A stretch of 64,000 nt of DNA, taken from positions 258,871,922 through 258,935,921 of the forward strand of contig NC_045427.1 in the NCBI RefSeq assembly GCF_902635505.1, given 5' to 3'. Made by a program: the position numbers and the translations under genes. The stretch is from Sarcophilus harrisii. Taxonomy: Eukaryota; Chordata; Mammalia; Dasyuromorphia; Dasyuridae. Under the pieces are notes generated by a model, which did no database searches, had not been told where the DNA came from, and saw nothing but the letters and a program-made list of their open reading frames with translations. How positions within the stretch are numbered: the first letter of the stretch is position 1; every line of letters begins with the position of its first letter. Positions 49,307-60,084 of the stretch are shown one piece after another.

Positions 49307-50185
49307 CAGGCTTTTCCATAAAAGCGTATGATGGCTTTTCATCCCATCCTACCTCATTTTCAATACTAATAAGAATGTTGTTCATTAGTGATCAAGATAA
49401 ATTGGCTTTCACAACTTTCAATTTGGAGGAAGGGGTTGGATCTTTTCAGGTTCATTTCAGTCCTGGTATTCTATGATGGCTCAACTATTGCCAGGTTATA
49501 AGTAATTCAAGCCCTGTAAGATTTCTCCTGAGATTTAGTGGTGACGTGATTCTTTTTTGGCAGATGAAGATGGCATGGAACAGTAAGCCATTGTTGAGCA
49601 GCATGAATAATAAGAAGGGCTAAAGGAAATTAAGATTTCAAAAGATTGTTTAACACATTGCCCCTTTCACTCCCTACAGTTCTGAGTTTCACCCTCATTA
49701 AACCAGTGTTATTCAAAAGGGAGAAATCCACAGAACAATGTTCCCTGAAACACAAATAGTTCTGTAGATAGGTCAGCTGCCATTTAAAAGAAGATACTAT
49801 TTCCTGTTTAGCATCAGATTTAGTTAAAAGAAAATAATCTTTTTGTTGCCTTCTATTCTCTTTTCATCCCTTATTTTCCTTAGTCTATTATGGTTGTAGT
49901 AACAGCCATAAAACCAATCGGGCAATGTTAAACATCAATAATGGACTAGGAATGTAAAGAGAGTAAATGGCCAATAACATCTGCTTCTATCTTTCCTTCC
50001 CTCTTTTGCTTATTTTAGATAGATCTCAAAACAATGGCTATTTGACCCAGCCCTAAATTTTAGTCTTGATCTGGAGGATGTTGGAAAGTATGATTAATTT
50101 CCTGGCAGTTTTAAGGCATATTATATCCCTGGTATATAGGGATGAGAAAGCCCCGGGCTGGTCCAGTAGTCTACCAGAACTTCCA
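48590..50185. other. Intergenic stretch with a (GT)n tract
   Basis: (GT)n at 49266-49304; otherwise no gene or repeat that I can name. Confidence 0.5.
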
Positions 50186-50189
50186 GAAG

Positions 50190-50580
50190 AGCTCACAGAA
50201 TCTCAGAATCAGAGAGGATTGCAGAGGCTTTCTAGCTGAACTCACACCATACTGAGATTTTCCTTTATTATATTCCTCATCAATAGTCATCCAGTCTTTT
50301 CTTAAAGACATTCAGCACAAGGGAATTCAATATTTTCTAAAATAGCCCATTTCACATTGGAATAATTCCATTTTTAAGGAAAATTCCTTAAGTCAAGTCT
50401 AAATTTGCTTTGCAAATTCTATCCGGGGCTTGGTAGTTCTGCCCTCTGAGATCAAACAGAATAAGTCTAGTCCTTCTTGTACTGGATAGCATCTTAAATA
50501 CTTAAAAACATATCATCTTTCTTCTTTTCAAATCTCTCTCTCCCATAATAATAAGAATGATCAGGAAATCTCCAAAGGAT
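50190..50580 (-). mobile_element. L3/CR1-like LINE fragment, reverse
   Basis: CAAGTCTAAATTTGCTTTGC, GGTAGTTCTGCCCTCTGAGA, AAACAGAATAAGTCTAGTCC, AAATACTTAAAAACATATCA follow the order of the L3/CR1 3' region in reverse, better preserved than the copy at 33 kb. Confidence 0.75.
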
Positions 50581-50599
50581 TCTTTTACATTATTTGTGA

Positions 50600-50760
50600 A
50601 GGTAGATCTGGTAGAGACTTCAGAAATCAAATAGCCCAATCCCCTCCTTTTATAGAGGTAGAAACTGAGGCTAGTGGGTGTTAAGTGATTTGGTCAGGGT
50701 TACAAAGATAAAAGGCTGAACTCCTTACTCTAGAGTTAGTATTAATTTTATTTCATGACA
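50600..50760 (-). mobile_element. MIR-like element, reverse
   Basis: GATCTGGTAGAGACTTCAGA, GAGGTAGAAACTGAGGCTAG, GTGATTTGGTCAGGGTTAC. Confidence 0.68.
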
Positions 50761-51234
50761 CCTTAGACTTACTAAGACCAATGATTAACATAAAGATTTT
50801 GGGAGAAATTTTTAACCCTTTAAAAATAATTTTTGGAGAAGATTTTAGTCTCAACTAAATAAGTTGACATAATATTGCTAATGACAAATGAATCTTATTT
50901 GTTCATTAAAATATGTCCTTCTCTTTGGCCAGAAGAAGTTATGTTAAGCTCCTATGAATGCTTGAAAATCAGAAAACTCTTTTTCTTTGTAAAATTTTTA
51001 TATGGATTAAAAAAAATTTCATTGGCCTTTTTCCATTAACCCAAATTAGCAAGGTATAGATGAATATGAACTGATAGTGGTTTTTGAGTGACAATATTTA
51101 TTTTTTGAGTATATTCTGAGGAGCTCTGTGAAGTTGGCCATAATATTTGTATATGTGTTTATATCCATTCCTATTCAGGAGATTGAGGAAAATAAGTAAA
51201 GTATGGAAAAAAATGCCCTTGGAGATGGGGAATA

Positions 51235-51370
51235 ATGAGGTATTGTGGAAAGAGTGTTATACTTGGAATAAAGTGAGACCAGTCAACTTTGACACCTTTG
51301 AGCTGTGTGATCCTAAGCAAGCCTTAACATTCTCGTCAATATAAGGGGTGAATAATACCCTTAGTATAAT
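51235..51370 (+). mobile_element. MIR-like element
   Basis: TTGTGGAAAGAGTGTTATAC, AGCTGTGTGATCCTAAGCAA, then a short 3' part. Confidence 0.65.
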
Positions 51371-52164
51371 ATAATAATATCATGCTATAAAATAGTCTTA
51401 ATAAGTGTCTGTAGAGGCAGCTCTGGCTAGTAGCAGGTAAATTAATCTCAAATCCAAATCTTACTTTTGAGGAATACTGACTGCTCGACCTTTTGTCAGC
51501 CAATGTCCCAGGCAGCCCTCCAAAATTATAAATTGCTAAGCAGGTGCAGAACTGCCTTATAATAGGGAGTTTCCTCTTGGGGAATTCCCTGTGCTAATGA
51601 AAGCACAAGTCTGGTTCATAAATATACTTACCTCAAATAACTATTGCAAGGAGAAAATAAGTGATGTAAGGTAAAGACTTTTGTAAACTTTCGTGTACTG
51701 AACTTGCTTGGGTGGGAAGGGAAGTCAATGAGAATATGAAGAAAGGAAGTAGTCCATGGAATCTCACAAAAATCAGAGGTCTTTGGTAGAAAAAGATCGG
51801 AACTTCCAAGAATAAGATTTGTGATATAACTATTATTTATGCATATTCATATTAGGTTGTTTATATCCTATTTAAAACTATAAACTTATGCAAGGATTGT
51901 TTGGAAGGATAAAATCTTTTACTGGTTGGAGTTCTGGACCAGGACACTGGGATTCTACTCCTAATTTTGTCAGACTCCCTGCATGATAGAACAGGCAAAG
52001 AGGTGGACTTCTCTGGGTGAAACATAAAATGTAAAACTCAAAGGGGAAAAAGTGCAAATCTGCGCCCCATTTCCCACTGGGGTGATCTAAGAGTTGATCA
52101 TAAGTGATATCATTTTCAAAGGCAGAGTACAGCCCAGTATAGATCCCTAGAATGCTAGGATAAG

Positions 52165-52550
52165 ATGAGTCTTCTTAATTTCCAGCCCAGTGCTGTATCC
52201 ACTGAACCACCTAGTGGCATAGTACAAATTTAACAAATGCAAAGTAAATTGGTTGATTGGTCTAAAGGAGTTATGCTCTTAAATTAAAATTAAATTAATT
52301 AAAATCCCAATACATACTGGAAGATTTCTCCAATCTCTTTTAATTCCAGTGTCTTCTCTCTGTTAATTATTTTTCCATTTATCCTGTATATATCTTGCTT
52401 TGCATTTATCTGTTTGCATGTTTTCTCCTCCATTAAATTGTAAGAGAACAGGCTCTGTCTTTATTTTTGCTTGTTTGTTTGTATCCCCACTGCTTAGCAT
52501 AATAACCTGCACATAGTAGGGACTTAATAAGTGTTTATTTATTGATTGGT
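52165..52550. mobile_element. SINE head (-) and L2 3' end (+)
   Basis: 52165-52220 is a reverse SINE head (GTATCCACTGAACCACCTAG). 52315-52550 is L2: TTCTCTCTGTTAATTATTTT, GTTTGCATGTTTTCTCCTCC, CCCCACTGCTTAGCATAATA, ATTTATTGATTGG. Confidence 0.8.
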
Positions 52551-52599
52551 AGCAGTAAAAAAAAAGTACTTCAGCATTTTCTCTTGGTTCAGCTGAGCA

Positions 52600-52975
52600 C
52601 CTGATCATTACAAACATTAGGCTACTTCTTAGAGATTAGGATTTCTTAAATTTTTCCACTTGAGACCTCTTTTCACCCAAGAAATTTTTACCCAACCCTG
52701 GATATGTAGGTATATAAATCACATATTTACTGACAATAAATCATAAATAAATTTATTTTAAAATAATTCTTTGATATACATATAATTTTACCATTTATTG
52801 AAGACAAAAGCAAATCTGCATACTAACGAGGCAGATGTACTTGTTTATTTTTACATAAAAAATTAAATCTTGATGTAATATTTGATAGCTTTTACTGTTG
52901 CCAAACTTTTTGTGACCTCCAGATTTAGTTATAAAACCCCATGTGGGGTCCCAACTAACAATTTAAGAAGCTTTC
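52600..52975. repeat. Possible old repeat, family unknown
   Basis: The end ACCCCATGTGGGGTCCCAAC with ACTTTTTGTGACCTCCAGAT resembles widespread repeats with a 'GGGGTC-CAACC' end, but I cannot assign it. Confidence 0.35.
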
Positions 52976-53109
52976 AGGGTAGCTGGATGGTATAGTGAAT
53001 AGAGTAACGGAGGACCTGAGTTCAAATCCAGCCTTCATGCTTACTAGCTGTGTGACTCTGGGCAAGTCACTTAGTCCCAGTTGCCTCAAAGATAAATAAA
53101 TACTTTTTT
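52975..53109 (+). mobile_element. Marsupial SINE interrupted at its tail by L1
   Basis: GTAGCTGGATGGTATAGTGA, GAGTTCAAATCCAGCC, CTGTGTGACTCTGGGCAAGT; its A-rich tail is the target of the L1 at 53110-53640. Confidence 0.9.
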
Positions 53110-53640
53110 TAAATTTATTTTTTAATTAATTAATTAATTTTTTAATTATAAGAACTTTTTTTTGACATAACCCATGCCAGGGTAATTTTTTTTAACAACA
53201 TTATTCCTTGCACTCACTTCTGTTCCGATTTTTCCTTCCCACCCTCCATCCCTTCGCCTAGATGGCAAGCAGTCCTATATATGTTGAGTATGTTATAGTA
53301 TATCCTAGATACAATATATGTGTGCAGAACCAAACAGTTTTCTTGTTGCACAGGGAGAATTGGATTCAGAAGGTAGAAATAACCCGGGAAGAAAAACAAA
53401 AATGCAAACAGTTTACATTCATTTCCCAGTGTTTTTTTCTTTGGCTGTAGCTGCTTCTGTCTATCATTGATCAATTGAAACTGAATTAGGTCTCTTTGTC
53501 AAAGAAATCCACTTCCATCAGAATACATCTTCATACAGTATCATTGTTGAAGTATATAATGATCTCTTGGTTCTGCTCATTTCACTTAGCATCAGTTCAC
53601 GAAGTCTCTCCAAGCCTCTCTGTATTCATCCTGCTGGTCA
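53110..53640 (-). mobile_element. L1 3' fragment, 5'-truncated
   Basis: A/T-rich tail, then the L1 3' UTR and end of ORF2 in reverse (TCTCTCCAAGCCTCTCTGTA, CATCCTGCTGGTCA). Flanks ATAAATAAATACTTTTTT (53092-53109) and ATAAATAAATATTTTTAA (53641-53658) look like a target duplication. It was inserted in the tail of the SINE that starts near 52975. Confidence 0.88.
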
Positions 53641-53871
53641 ATAAATAAATATTTTTAAAAGAAATTTTGATATAGATTAATGTAGATTTTCAAATGGTTT
53701 GTGCTTTTCTGCCCTAGTTTCAGTCATTACCATCCCCCAATTCATTCCTTTAATTAATTTCTTAGAGCATGTCATTCCTGGGAACCATTTGGATTATATG
53801 AGTTCCTGAGAATTGTCTGCCTAGAAAAATCAACAGATATGGAAGAGAATTATTATAGATATTCATTCATT

Positions 53872-53932
53872 TCATCCATCTCTCCATCTATTTATCCATC
53901 TGTCTGTCTGCCTGCCCGCCTGTCTGTCTTTC
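53872..53932. repeat. (ATCT)n/(GTCT)n microsatellite
   Basis: Degenerate tetranucleotide run including CTGTCTGTCTGCCTGCCC. Confidence 0.9.
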
Positions 53933-53984
53933 CCTGCTGCAAGGGAGATTGGATCTATGATTTCATTCATTTAATTCCATGTGA

Positions 53985-54270
53985 AAAAATTCTCCTCTAT
54001 TAATAGCACCTGCTCTGCAATTTTTACAAGTCTTAGAGACTTGCCTAGGATGCTGAGAGGTGTAACTAACATATCCTATTGTGGGTAAGAAGTAGGATTT
54101 GAACTTGGGTCTTTCTTACTGAAAGGCCCACTTTCTACTGGCATTTATGTAGCATTTGAAAGTTTGCAAAATAATTAAACTAACATTATGTCATTTGAGT
54201 TTAGAAACAATTCTATGAGATAGATACTAAAGATATTAATAAATAATTCCTGTCTCATAGATGGCCATGT
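53985..54270 (-). mobile_element. MIR-like fragments, reverse
   Basis: 53985-54110 (GACTTGCCTAGGATGCTGA, GGATTTGAACTTGGGTC) and 54145-54270 (GTAGCATTTGAAAGTTTGCA, CATTTGAGTTTAGAAACAA). Confidence 0.62.
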
Positions 54271-54834
54271 CACCTGTAATTTGGGTTTTCCTTCTTAGTA
54301 TTTTTCTCTTTTGATTTGTTTTGTTTTTTGTCTTGATTTTTTAAAATCATGTTTTTTGTCTATTGAATCTCAGCATAATTTCTCAGCATAATATCACCTA
54401 TGATATTATGTGTTCTATTAGGGTGCTGCATCCTTCTCCACTCCCCTTTAATAATAAACTCTTCATTTCAGACAATCTGATTTATTCTGAAAGAAGGCGG
54501 ACATCCAGACACACAGAGCACGTTACTACTTATTTTGGCGATTGCTATCAGCAGGGCTTCCCAAGACTAGTTAGTATAGTTATCTGCTTATCAGGTGGTC
54601 ACCGTGTTGGTAGCCATGTGTTTCATCAGAAATAGGTTCCTCTTAAAAGCAAGATCAGAAAAAAAAAACAAAAACAAAAACAGGATCTTAGAGTAGGGTT
54701 ATGGGGGTAACCTAGAAAGAAATGACTTTCAGGTGTCCTGGAATCAAAACAAAAAACCTCTTGAATTAGGGAGAATTTCTTAGACTTGGGAATCTGTAGA
54801 AAGAAGGTGGCATAAAGATTAGGTAACAAAGTAA

Positions 54835-55015
54835 TAGAATTTTAAAGCTAGAAGAAACATTAGTGATTATATAGTCTAAAGCTTCTCAGTTTTGAAGTTA
54901 GGAAAACTGAGGTCCAGACAGCTTTCATGAGTAGTTGTAGATCACACAACCACTACTTAATTTCAGAAGCAGGAACTCTTGATTCACAATCTGGTTTTTT
55001 CCCATTATAGTTTAC
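54835..55015 (-). mobile_element. MIR-like element, reverse
   Basis: TTTTAAAGCTAGAAGAAACA, AGGAAAACTGAGGTCCAGAC, AGATCACACAACCACT. Confidence 0.68.
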
Positions 55016-55149
55016 TTGAGCTTTGGATTTTTATCTTCAGGAAAGGGAATTATTTTCTTTCCTTAACATAAGAAGAGAAGGTTGATGTTTAAACATCAAA
55101 CTATAGAGGAAGGAGAGAAGTAGTTCATAGGGATAGAAGATCATTGGGA

Positions 55150-55240
55150 GAATAGAAACCAAAATATTCCCAGCAACATTTATTGTGGTAGAAAAGACTG
55201 AGGAACAAAATGGATGCTCATCTATTGGGAATAGTTAAAC
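55150..55240 (+). mobile_element. Short L1 ORF2 fragment
   Basis: The stretch AGCAACATTTATTGTGGTAG ... GATGCTCATCTATTGGGAAT matches the ARNWK..GCPSIGEW region of L1 ORF2. About 90 bp. Confidence 0.6.
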
Positions 55241-55412
55241 ATGATTGGTCATTTCCTCCTCCAGCTCATTTAACAGATAAGGAAACTGAGGCACAGAGTG
55301 ACGTGACTTGCAGAGGGACACACAGCTAGTTAAATGAAGGAGTATTTGAATGCAAGTCCTCCTGACTCCAGGGCTGGCACCCTATACAATGTACCACTTA
55401 GCTGTCCCTGTC
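55241..55412 (-). mobile_element. Marsupial SINE, reverse, 3' part missing
   Basis: TCCAGCTCATTTAACAGATA, GAAACTGAGGCACAGAGTG, GTCCTCCTGACTCCAGGG, head GTACCACTTAGCTGTCCC. Confidence 0.9.
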
Positions 55413-55414
55413 AG

Positions 55415-55622
55415 GGAGAGCAGAATTCAAATTTATCCTCCAATACTTTTTAGGGTCAGATACATGACTCTGGGAAAGACAAGCTCTGTTTGTCTCAGTT
55501 TCCTTAGTTGGGGCTGGAGATCATAATGATACCTACCTCCCAAAGTTGTTGTAAGGATAAAATGAATTAATATTTGTAAAGTTCTTAAAGTTATAAAAAA
55601 TGCTAAGTATTATTGTTATTTT
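55415..55622 (+). mobile_element. MIR-like element
   Basis: TCTCAGTTTCCTTAGTTGGG, CCCAAAGTTGTTGTAAGGAT, ATTTGTAAAGTTCTTAAAG. Confidence 0.75.
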
Positions 55623-55701
55623 TCATTAAGCCAAATTCCTGGCTCAGATTTAAATTTCTTAAATTCCTGGGCCTCAGATTTTTTTTATCTGTTAAAATGA
55701 A

Positions 55702-55950
55702 GGCAGCTGGGTGGCTCAGTGGATAGAGTGCCAGGCCTGGAGCCTGGAAGACCTGAGATCAAATATGCCTCAATTGCTTACTAGCTGTATGACTCTGAAC
55801 AAGTCACTTAACTCTATTTGCCTCAGTTTCCTCAAATGTCAAATGAGCTGGAGAAGGAAATGGCAAACCACTCCAGTAACTCTGTCAAGAAAACCCCAGA
55901 TGGGATCAAGAAGAATCAGATAAAATTGAAATAACCGAACAATAAAAAAT
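55702..55950 (+). mobile_element. Marsupial SINE, nearly full length
   Basis: GGCAGCTGGGTGGCTCAGTG, GAGTGCCAGGCCTGGAGCC, GGAAATGGCAAACCACTCCA, AACCGAACAATAAAAAATGA. The flanks (TCTGTTAAAATGA before, GAGGTGGTTGAACTAGATGC after) look like one MIR tail that it split. Confidence 0.94.
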
Positions 55951-56771
55951 GAGGTGGTTGAACTAGATGCCTTCTGAAGTCCTTTCTTAGTCTGTTAGCA
56001 CATTAAAAAAAACACAGTGCGTAAAAGATAGAATTTATCATTTCATGTACAATATTTAAAAATTTTTCTCTATGCATTTGAGTATTTTTTTAAATTGCTG
56101 TAACAGAAAATGTTAGGAAGGATTTGGAAAGAGACTTTGTTTCTCTTAATCAATACTATGTTTGCATCACAGACTGCTGCAGGAAATACCACCATGAACT
56201 GATAAGGAGTTCATAAGAATCTGGTGTTTCCTGGACACTCACTAAGCTGATGTTTTGGTGCAGATTGACCCTGTCCTATAGTTGTTGCCATGGAAAGTCT
56301 CTGCCCCCAAAGCTGATAAGAGCATTACCCAGATTTCTCCAAGGTCTCATGGTTTTTGATCTGGAAGGCACGTCTATATAGAAGTGCCCATCCAAATGGG
56401 TGGAGGAAAAGGGGCTCCAAAGGTTCATATGGGTGCATCCCTGTTATCTAAGATCTCCCTCTGCTTGCCAAGATGTATGTGTAGAGGATAATGGAGCAAG
56501 ATGGCAACCAAATGTGGGTGTGAGTTGGAAGGAACTAGCACAGAAGGAATTAGCAAGATCCCCCAGCCCAATGGACAGTCCTTTTCTATGTTTTCCTCCT
56601 TCTCTTAGGACTGGGAAGCCACTCTGCATGTATATGTCTAACTGTTCCCTTTTTTCCTTCTTCTAAACCAGTGGGGGGCAAAGAAATTTTTGTCCCTTTT
56701 TGACTGTAACCAAAAGGATGTCATTTGGGAGATTTAATCCTTTAACTGTCTATCTCCATTTCTATGTTATG

Positions 56772-57020
56772 TGAAAGGTGAAACAGTGGATATAGTCTTA
56801 GACCTGGAATCAGAAGGTTCTTTTTCTTGAGTTCAAATTCAGTCTCAGATACTTAGTTGTGTGACCCTCGACAAATCACTTAACCCTGTTTACCTCAGTT
56901 TTCTCATCTGTAAAATGAACTAGTGAAGGAAATGGCAAACCACTTCGATATCTTTGCCAAGAAAATTCGAAACGGTCTCAGAAAGAGCAAGACATGACTG
57001 AATAACAACTGAACAACAAC
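56772..57020 (+). mobile_element. Marsupial SINE, nearly full length
   Basis: GTGAAACAGTGGATATAG, GTGTGACCCTCGACAAATCA, GGAAATGGCAAACCACTTCG, ACATGACTGAATAACAACTG. Confidence 0.93.
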
Positions 57021-57332
57021 ATTAAAAAAAGGGAAATGCCAAATGCAATGGGGAGAGATATTTTTTCTCCCACTTGTGTTAAAATTGTATTTTCTGGTCT
57101 CTTTGACCACCCCGCTCCTTTCTACTTCCCATCAGCATAATAAACTTATAAGTAGCTACCATAAAAAGGCAGTATCAGGAAATAATCAGGCAACTAGGAA
57201 GTATCAAGAAAAATCAACATTTTACTTGATCAGTGACAAGCAGTTCCCTTAAGTCATTAAGCTACCATGCTTATCTGTGTATATTGTGCATTCTAAATTG
57301 TTGGACTTGTGATTCTTGAAATATCTGTGCTC

Positions 57333-57469
57333 ATGGGGCAGCTGGACAGTGCAGTGGAGAGAGTATGGGCTCTGGAGCCAGGAAGACTTGGAGTAGTAGC
57401 CTCAGAAACTTAATACCTCCTTGCTGTATGACCCTGGGCAAGTCAAAACCTCAATTTCTTCAGGAGAAA
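57333..57469 (+). mobile_element. Marsupial SINE with perfect target duplication
   Basis: GGGGCAGCTGGACAGTGCAG, GTATGACCCTGGGCAAGTCA, A-rich end. Perfect 14-bp duplication AAATATCTGTGCTC at 57319-57332 and 57470-57483. Confidence 0.94.
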
Positions 57470-57483
57470 AAATATCTGTGCTC

Positions 57484-58440
57484 CTTGGTATCTCATCCAC
57501 CATTTCCTCATACTTAGCCCTTTCACAGCAGCAAGATTCAATATCAACTGGCATAACAATTGAAGAGTTTTCTCAGCCAACCTAGTCTCTTCCTAATTAA
57601 TCAGCAAAGCAAAGTTTCTCTTTCAATCAGCAGGTTCCCAGCAAAACCCTGAAGAGTCAGCTATCTTTATTTCTTTCCTCTATATTTTCAGTGTCTAGTT
57701 TCTTGTAGTTTCTCTTATGATTCTTTTGCTTCTTTATAATCTTGTTGGGTCTGAGACTTATTCTGATCAACATCGACTGATAGCAACAGTTTAAGGGGAA
57801 TTCAAATGAGCCTTGAATGGTGATTCAAGCAATTAGCCAATGAACCTAATCAAAAACTCCTGGAAAAAGATGGGTGAGATTTAAATTGTGACTCAACCAT
57901 AAACCAGGTGATTTTTAAGAACTAGGACTTCTGGGGAGTATCCAGAGTCTGAGAAGTGACATAGAAGCAGAAACCAAAGTGAGAGAGGAAGTTTTGAATC
58001 TGAGATGCTTACAGGAACCTAAATCAGAAATGTATGAGGAATGCTTGGGAAATATTAGTTTATCTGATAGTTTTCCTCCAATATGCTCCACCCCATGTAG
58101 GGGAACTCATATTCCACCCTTGTCTTGCTTTGGCATGTTGGCCTGTGACCACCAGGTGCTACCTCCCCCTTGTCCTAACACGTTGATGAGAGCTGTGTAG
58201 ATACAATCCAGGAGGGTTAGTTTTCTTTTCATTCCCCCAAATTATTCATTACCCTTCCCCTTCATTTTTAGGTATTTTGGGGGCCTATCACATTAAGTTC
58301 AAACAACTTGGGGGAGGAAAAGAAGAAAAAAAGATGACATCTTAGATTTAGATTAATAACAGATTTAGACTACCAGTATATAAAGATTGCTAGGTATAGA
58401 TATGCTTATTATTGAAAATTACCAAAAATCTCTTTTAAAA
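57484..58440. other. Intergenic stretch, nothing recognised
   Basis: No gene or repeat family recognised. CCACCAGGTGCTACC near 58149 is a weak CTCF-like word only. Confidence 0.5.
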
Positions 58441-58449
58441 ATATATGCT

Positions 58450-58775
58450 GAATAAACTTGAGATGAAAAATGCCATCTGCATCCAGAGAGAGAACTATGG
58501 AAACTGAATGTGCATTGAAGTATAATTTTTTTACTTTTTTGTTGTTGTTTGTTTTCTCATTTTTTTCTTGTGTTTTTTTCTTCTTTTGATCTAATTTTTC
58601 TTGCACAACACGACAAACATGGAAATAGTCTTAAAAGAATTGCACGTTTAATCTATATCACATTGTTTACTGTCTTGAGGAGGAGGAAGGTAGAGGAGGG
58701 AGGGAGCAAGAATAGAAACACAAAAATTTTGCAAAAATGATGCGTATTTCGAAAAATAAAATACAATTTAAAAAA
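58450..58775 (+). mobile_element. L1 3' UTR fragment
   Basis: Contains ATCCAGAGAGAGAACTATGG, a T-rich block, TCTAATTTTTCTTGCACAAC and a terminal AAAAATAAAATAC tail, all typical of the 3' UTR of the older L1 families in this window. Confidence 0.8.
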
Positions 58776-59084
58776 ATGTATGTGGATTTATTAAAAGGGT
58801 TTCCAGTGGTAGAGGGTAAAACTTTAAAAAAGTATATCCACAAAACAAAAAAGTAAATGAAAAGAGGTTTGTAGGGGACATAAATGGGAAAAATTTTGTT
58901 AACATTATGTTAAATTACTACGTGCTTTTCAAAAAGAAACATAGTTCTAGTAAAAGGATTGGTTCCATTCTGTCCTACAGTCAAGATGATGCTCCTAAGG
59001 TCACTTCTCCTCTGTTCAAGTCAGATAAGAAGGGTACAGTAACTTTTTAGTGCTGGATACACACCATTCCCCATAGTTGGAGGA

Positions 59085-59990
59085 TTCATTTCCTCTTTCC
59101 TTTTGCTTTTCAGTTCTACTTTTCTTATTCTTTATGACCTAGCTCAAGTCATGAAACTTTTCCCTATGTCTCCTTTGTTGACTCCAATCTATCACTTTTC
59201 TCTTGCTAAATCTTACCTGTAGCTCCAAAAAGCAGCCAGATAAACTATTTTAGCAGATGGGCTAAAGAAGGTTGAAGACTTTAAATCTGTCAATGAGTTA
59301 GACTTACCTTACAAAATCGATGGATGAGAACAGTTTGTTCCTATGACCATGAAAGTGGCAAAAGAGGGGTTATGGAGTGCCAAGGTCATCCATGCATCCA
59401 AGTCATTGCCAATTGTCTTGGCTTTTGTCTTGCCACTGTATTTCAGTGACTCTGGAAGAAAGAATGAGGCTCCTGGCTTTGTGCAACTCTGCCAAACAAA
59501 TTCAATTCATGTGCAAGTCAAGATATTCCCTGTGATATCACTGATCTCCTTTGAAAACGAAGGATGAACAACAATAACTACTATTAGGTTTAGAGTTTCT
59601 ATATCTTTTATTGCTTGGCCACATTCTTGTAATATTTTCTAATTGGTTTATTTGCATGAAATGCAACTTGGTATGGTGGCTAGAAGGTTGAATTTGGAAT
59701 CAGGAACATTTGAGTTGTTCAGATGCTAGCTTCAGTCCTTCCCTTTTGATTAGATGGCTTCTCTAAGAATCTCCATTTGACATATTGGTTTGTGCACAGA
59801 CTCAACTATTACCCCCTCTTTCCTCTTTTCAGATTTTTTTATTATATACTATATAATAATTCTTCCATTGAAATATAAGCACCTTGAGGACAGAAACTGT
59901 CTTTTTGTTTATATTTGTAATCTTAGTGTTTAGCATAGTGCCTGGCACAAAGTTGGTTCTTAATAAATGCTTGTTGATTAACTGACCCTG
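59085..59990 (+). mobile_element. L2 pieces around an RTE-tailed SINE and a MIR
   Basis: 59085-59212 (ATGACCTAGCTCAAGTCATG, CTTTTCCCTATGTCTCC) and 59860-59990 (AATATAAGCACCTTGAGGAC, TAGCATAGTGCCTGGCACAA, AATGCTTGTTGATTA) are L2 in order. A MIR-like head (59655-59790) and the RTE-tailed SINE lie between; a MIR tail follows at 59990-60085. Confidence 0.75.
59215..59575 (+). mobile_element. RTE-tailed SINE (RTESINE-like)
   Basis: CTGTAGCTCCAAAAAGCAG, GTTCCTATGACCATGAAAG, TGCAACTCTGCCAAACAAAT, TTTGAAAACGAAGGATGAAC. Homologous with 36705-37135. It sits between two L2 pieces. Confidence 0.85.
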
Positions 59991-60084
59991 GGCAAGTTAT
60001 TTGATCTCTTTGGACAATAAATACAAAACAAAATGAGGAACTGGACTTGATGACTTCCAGGCATCCCTCAGTCCTAAATCTGTG

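Noticed and set aside
58140-58165. Second CTCF-like word CCACCAGGTGCTACC
   Set aside because: Lacks the GGGGGC or GATGGC right half of the core; too weak.
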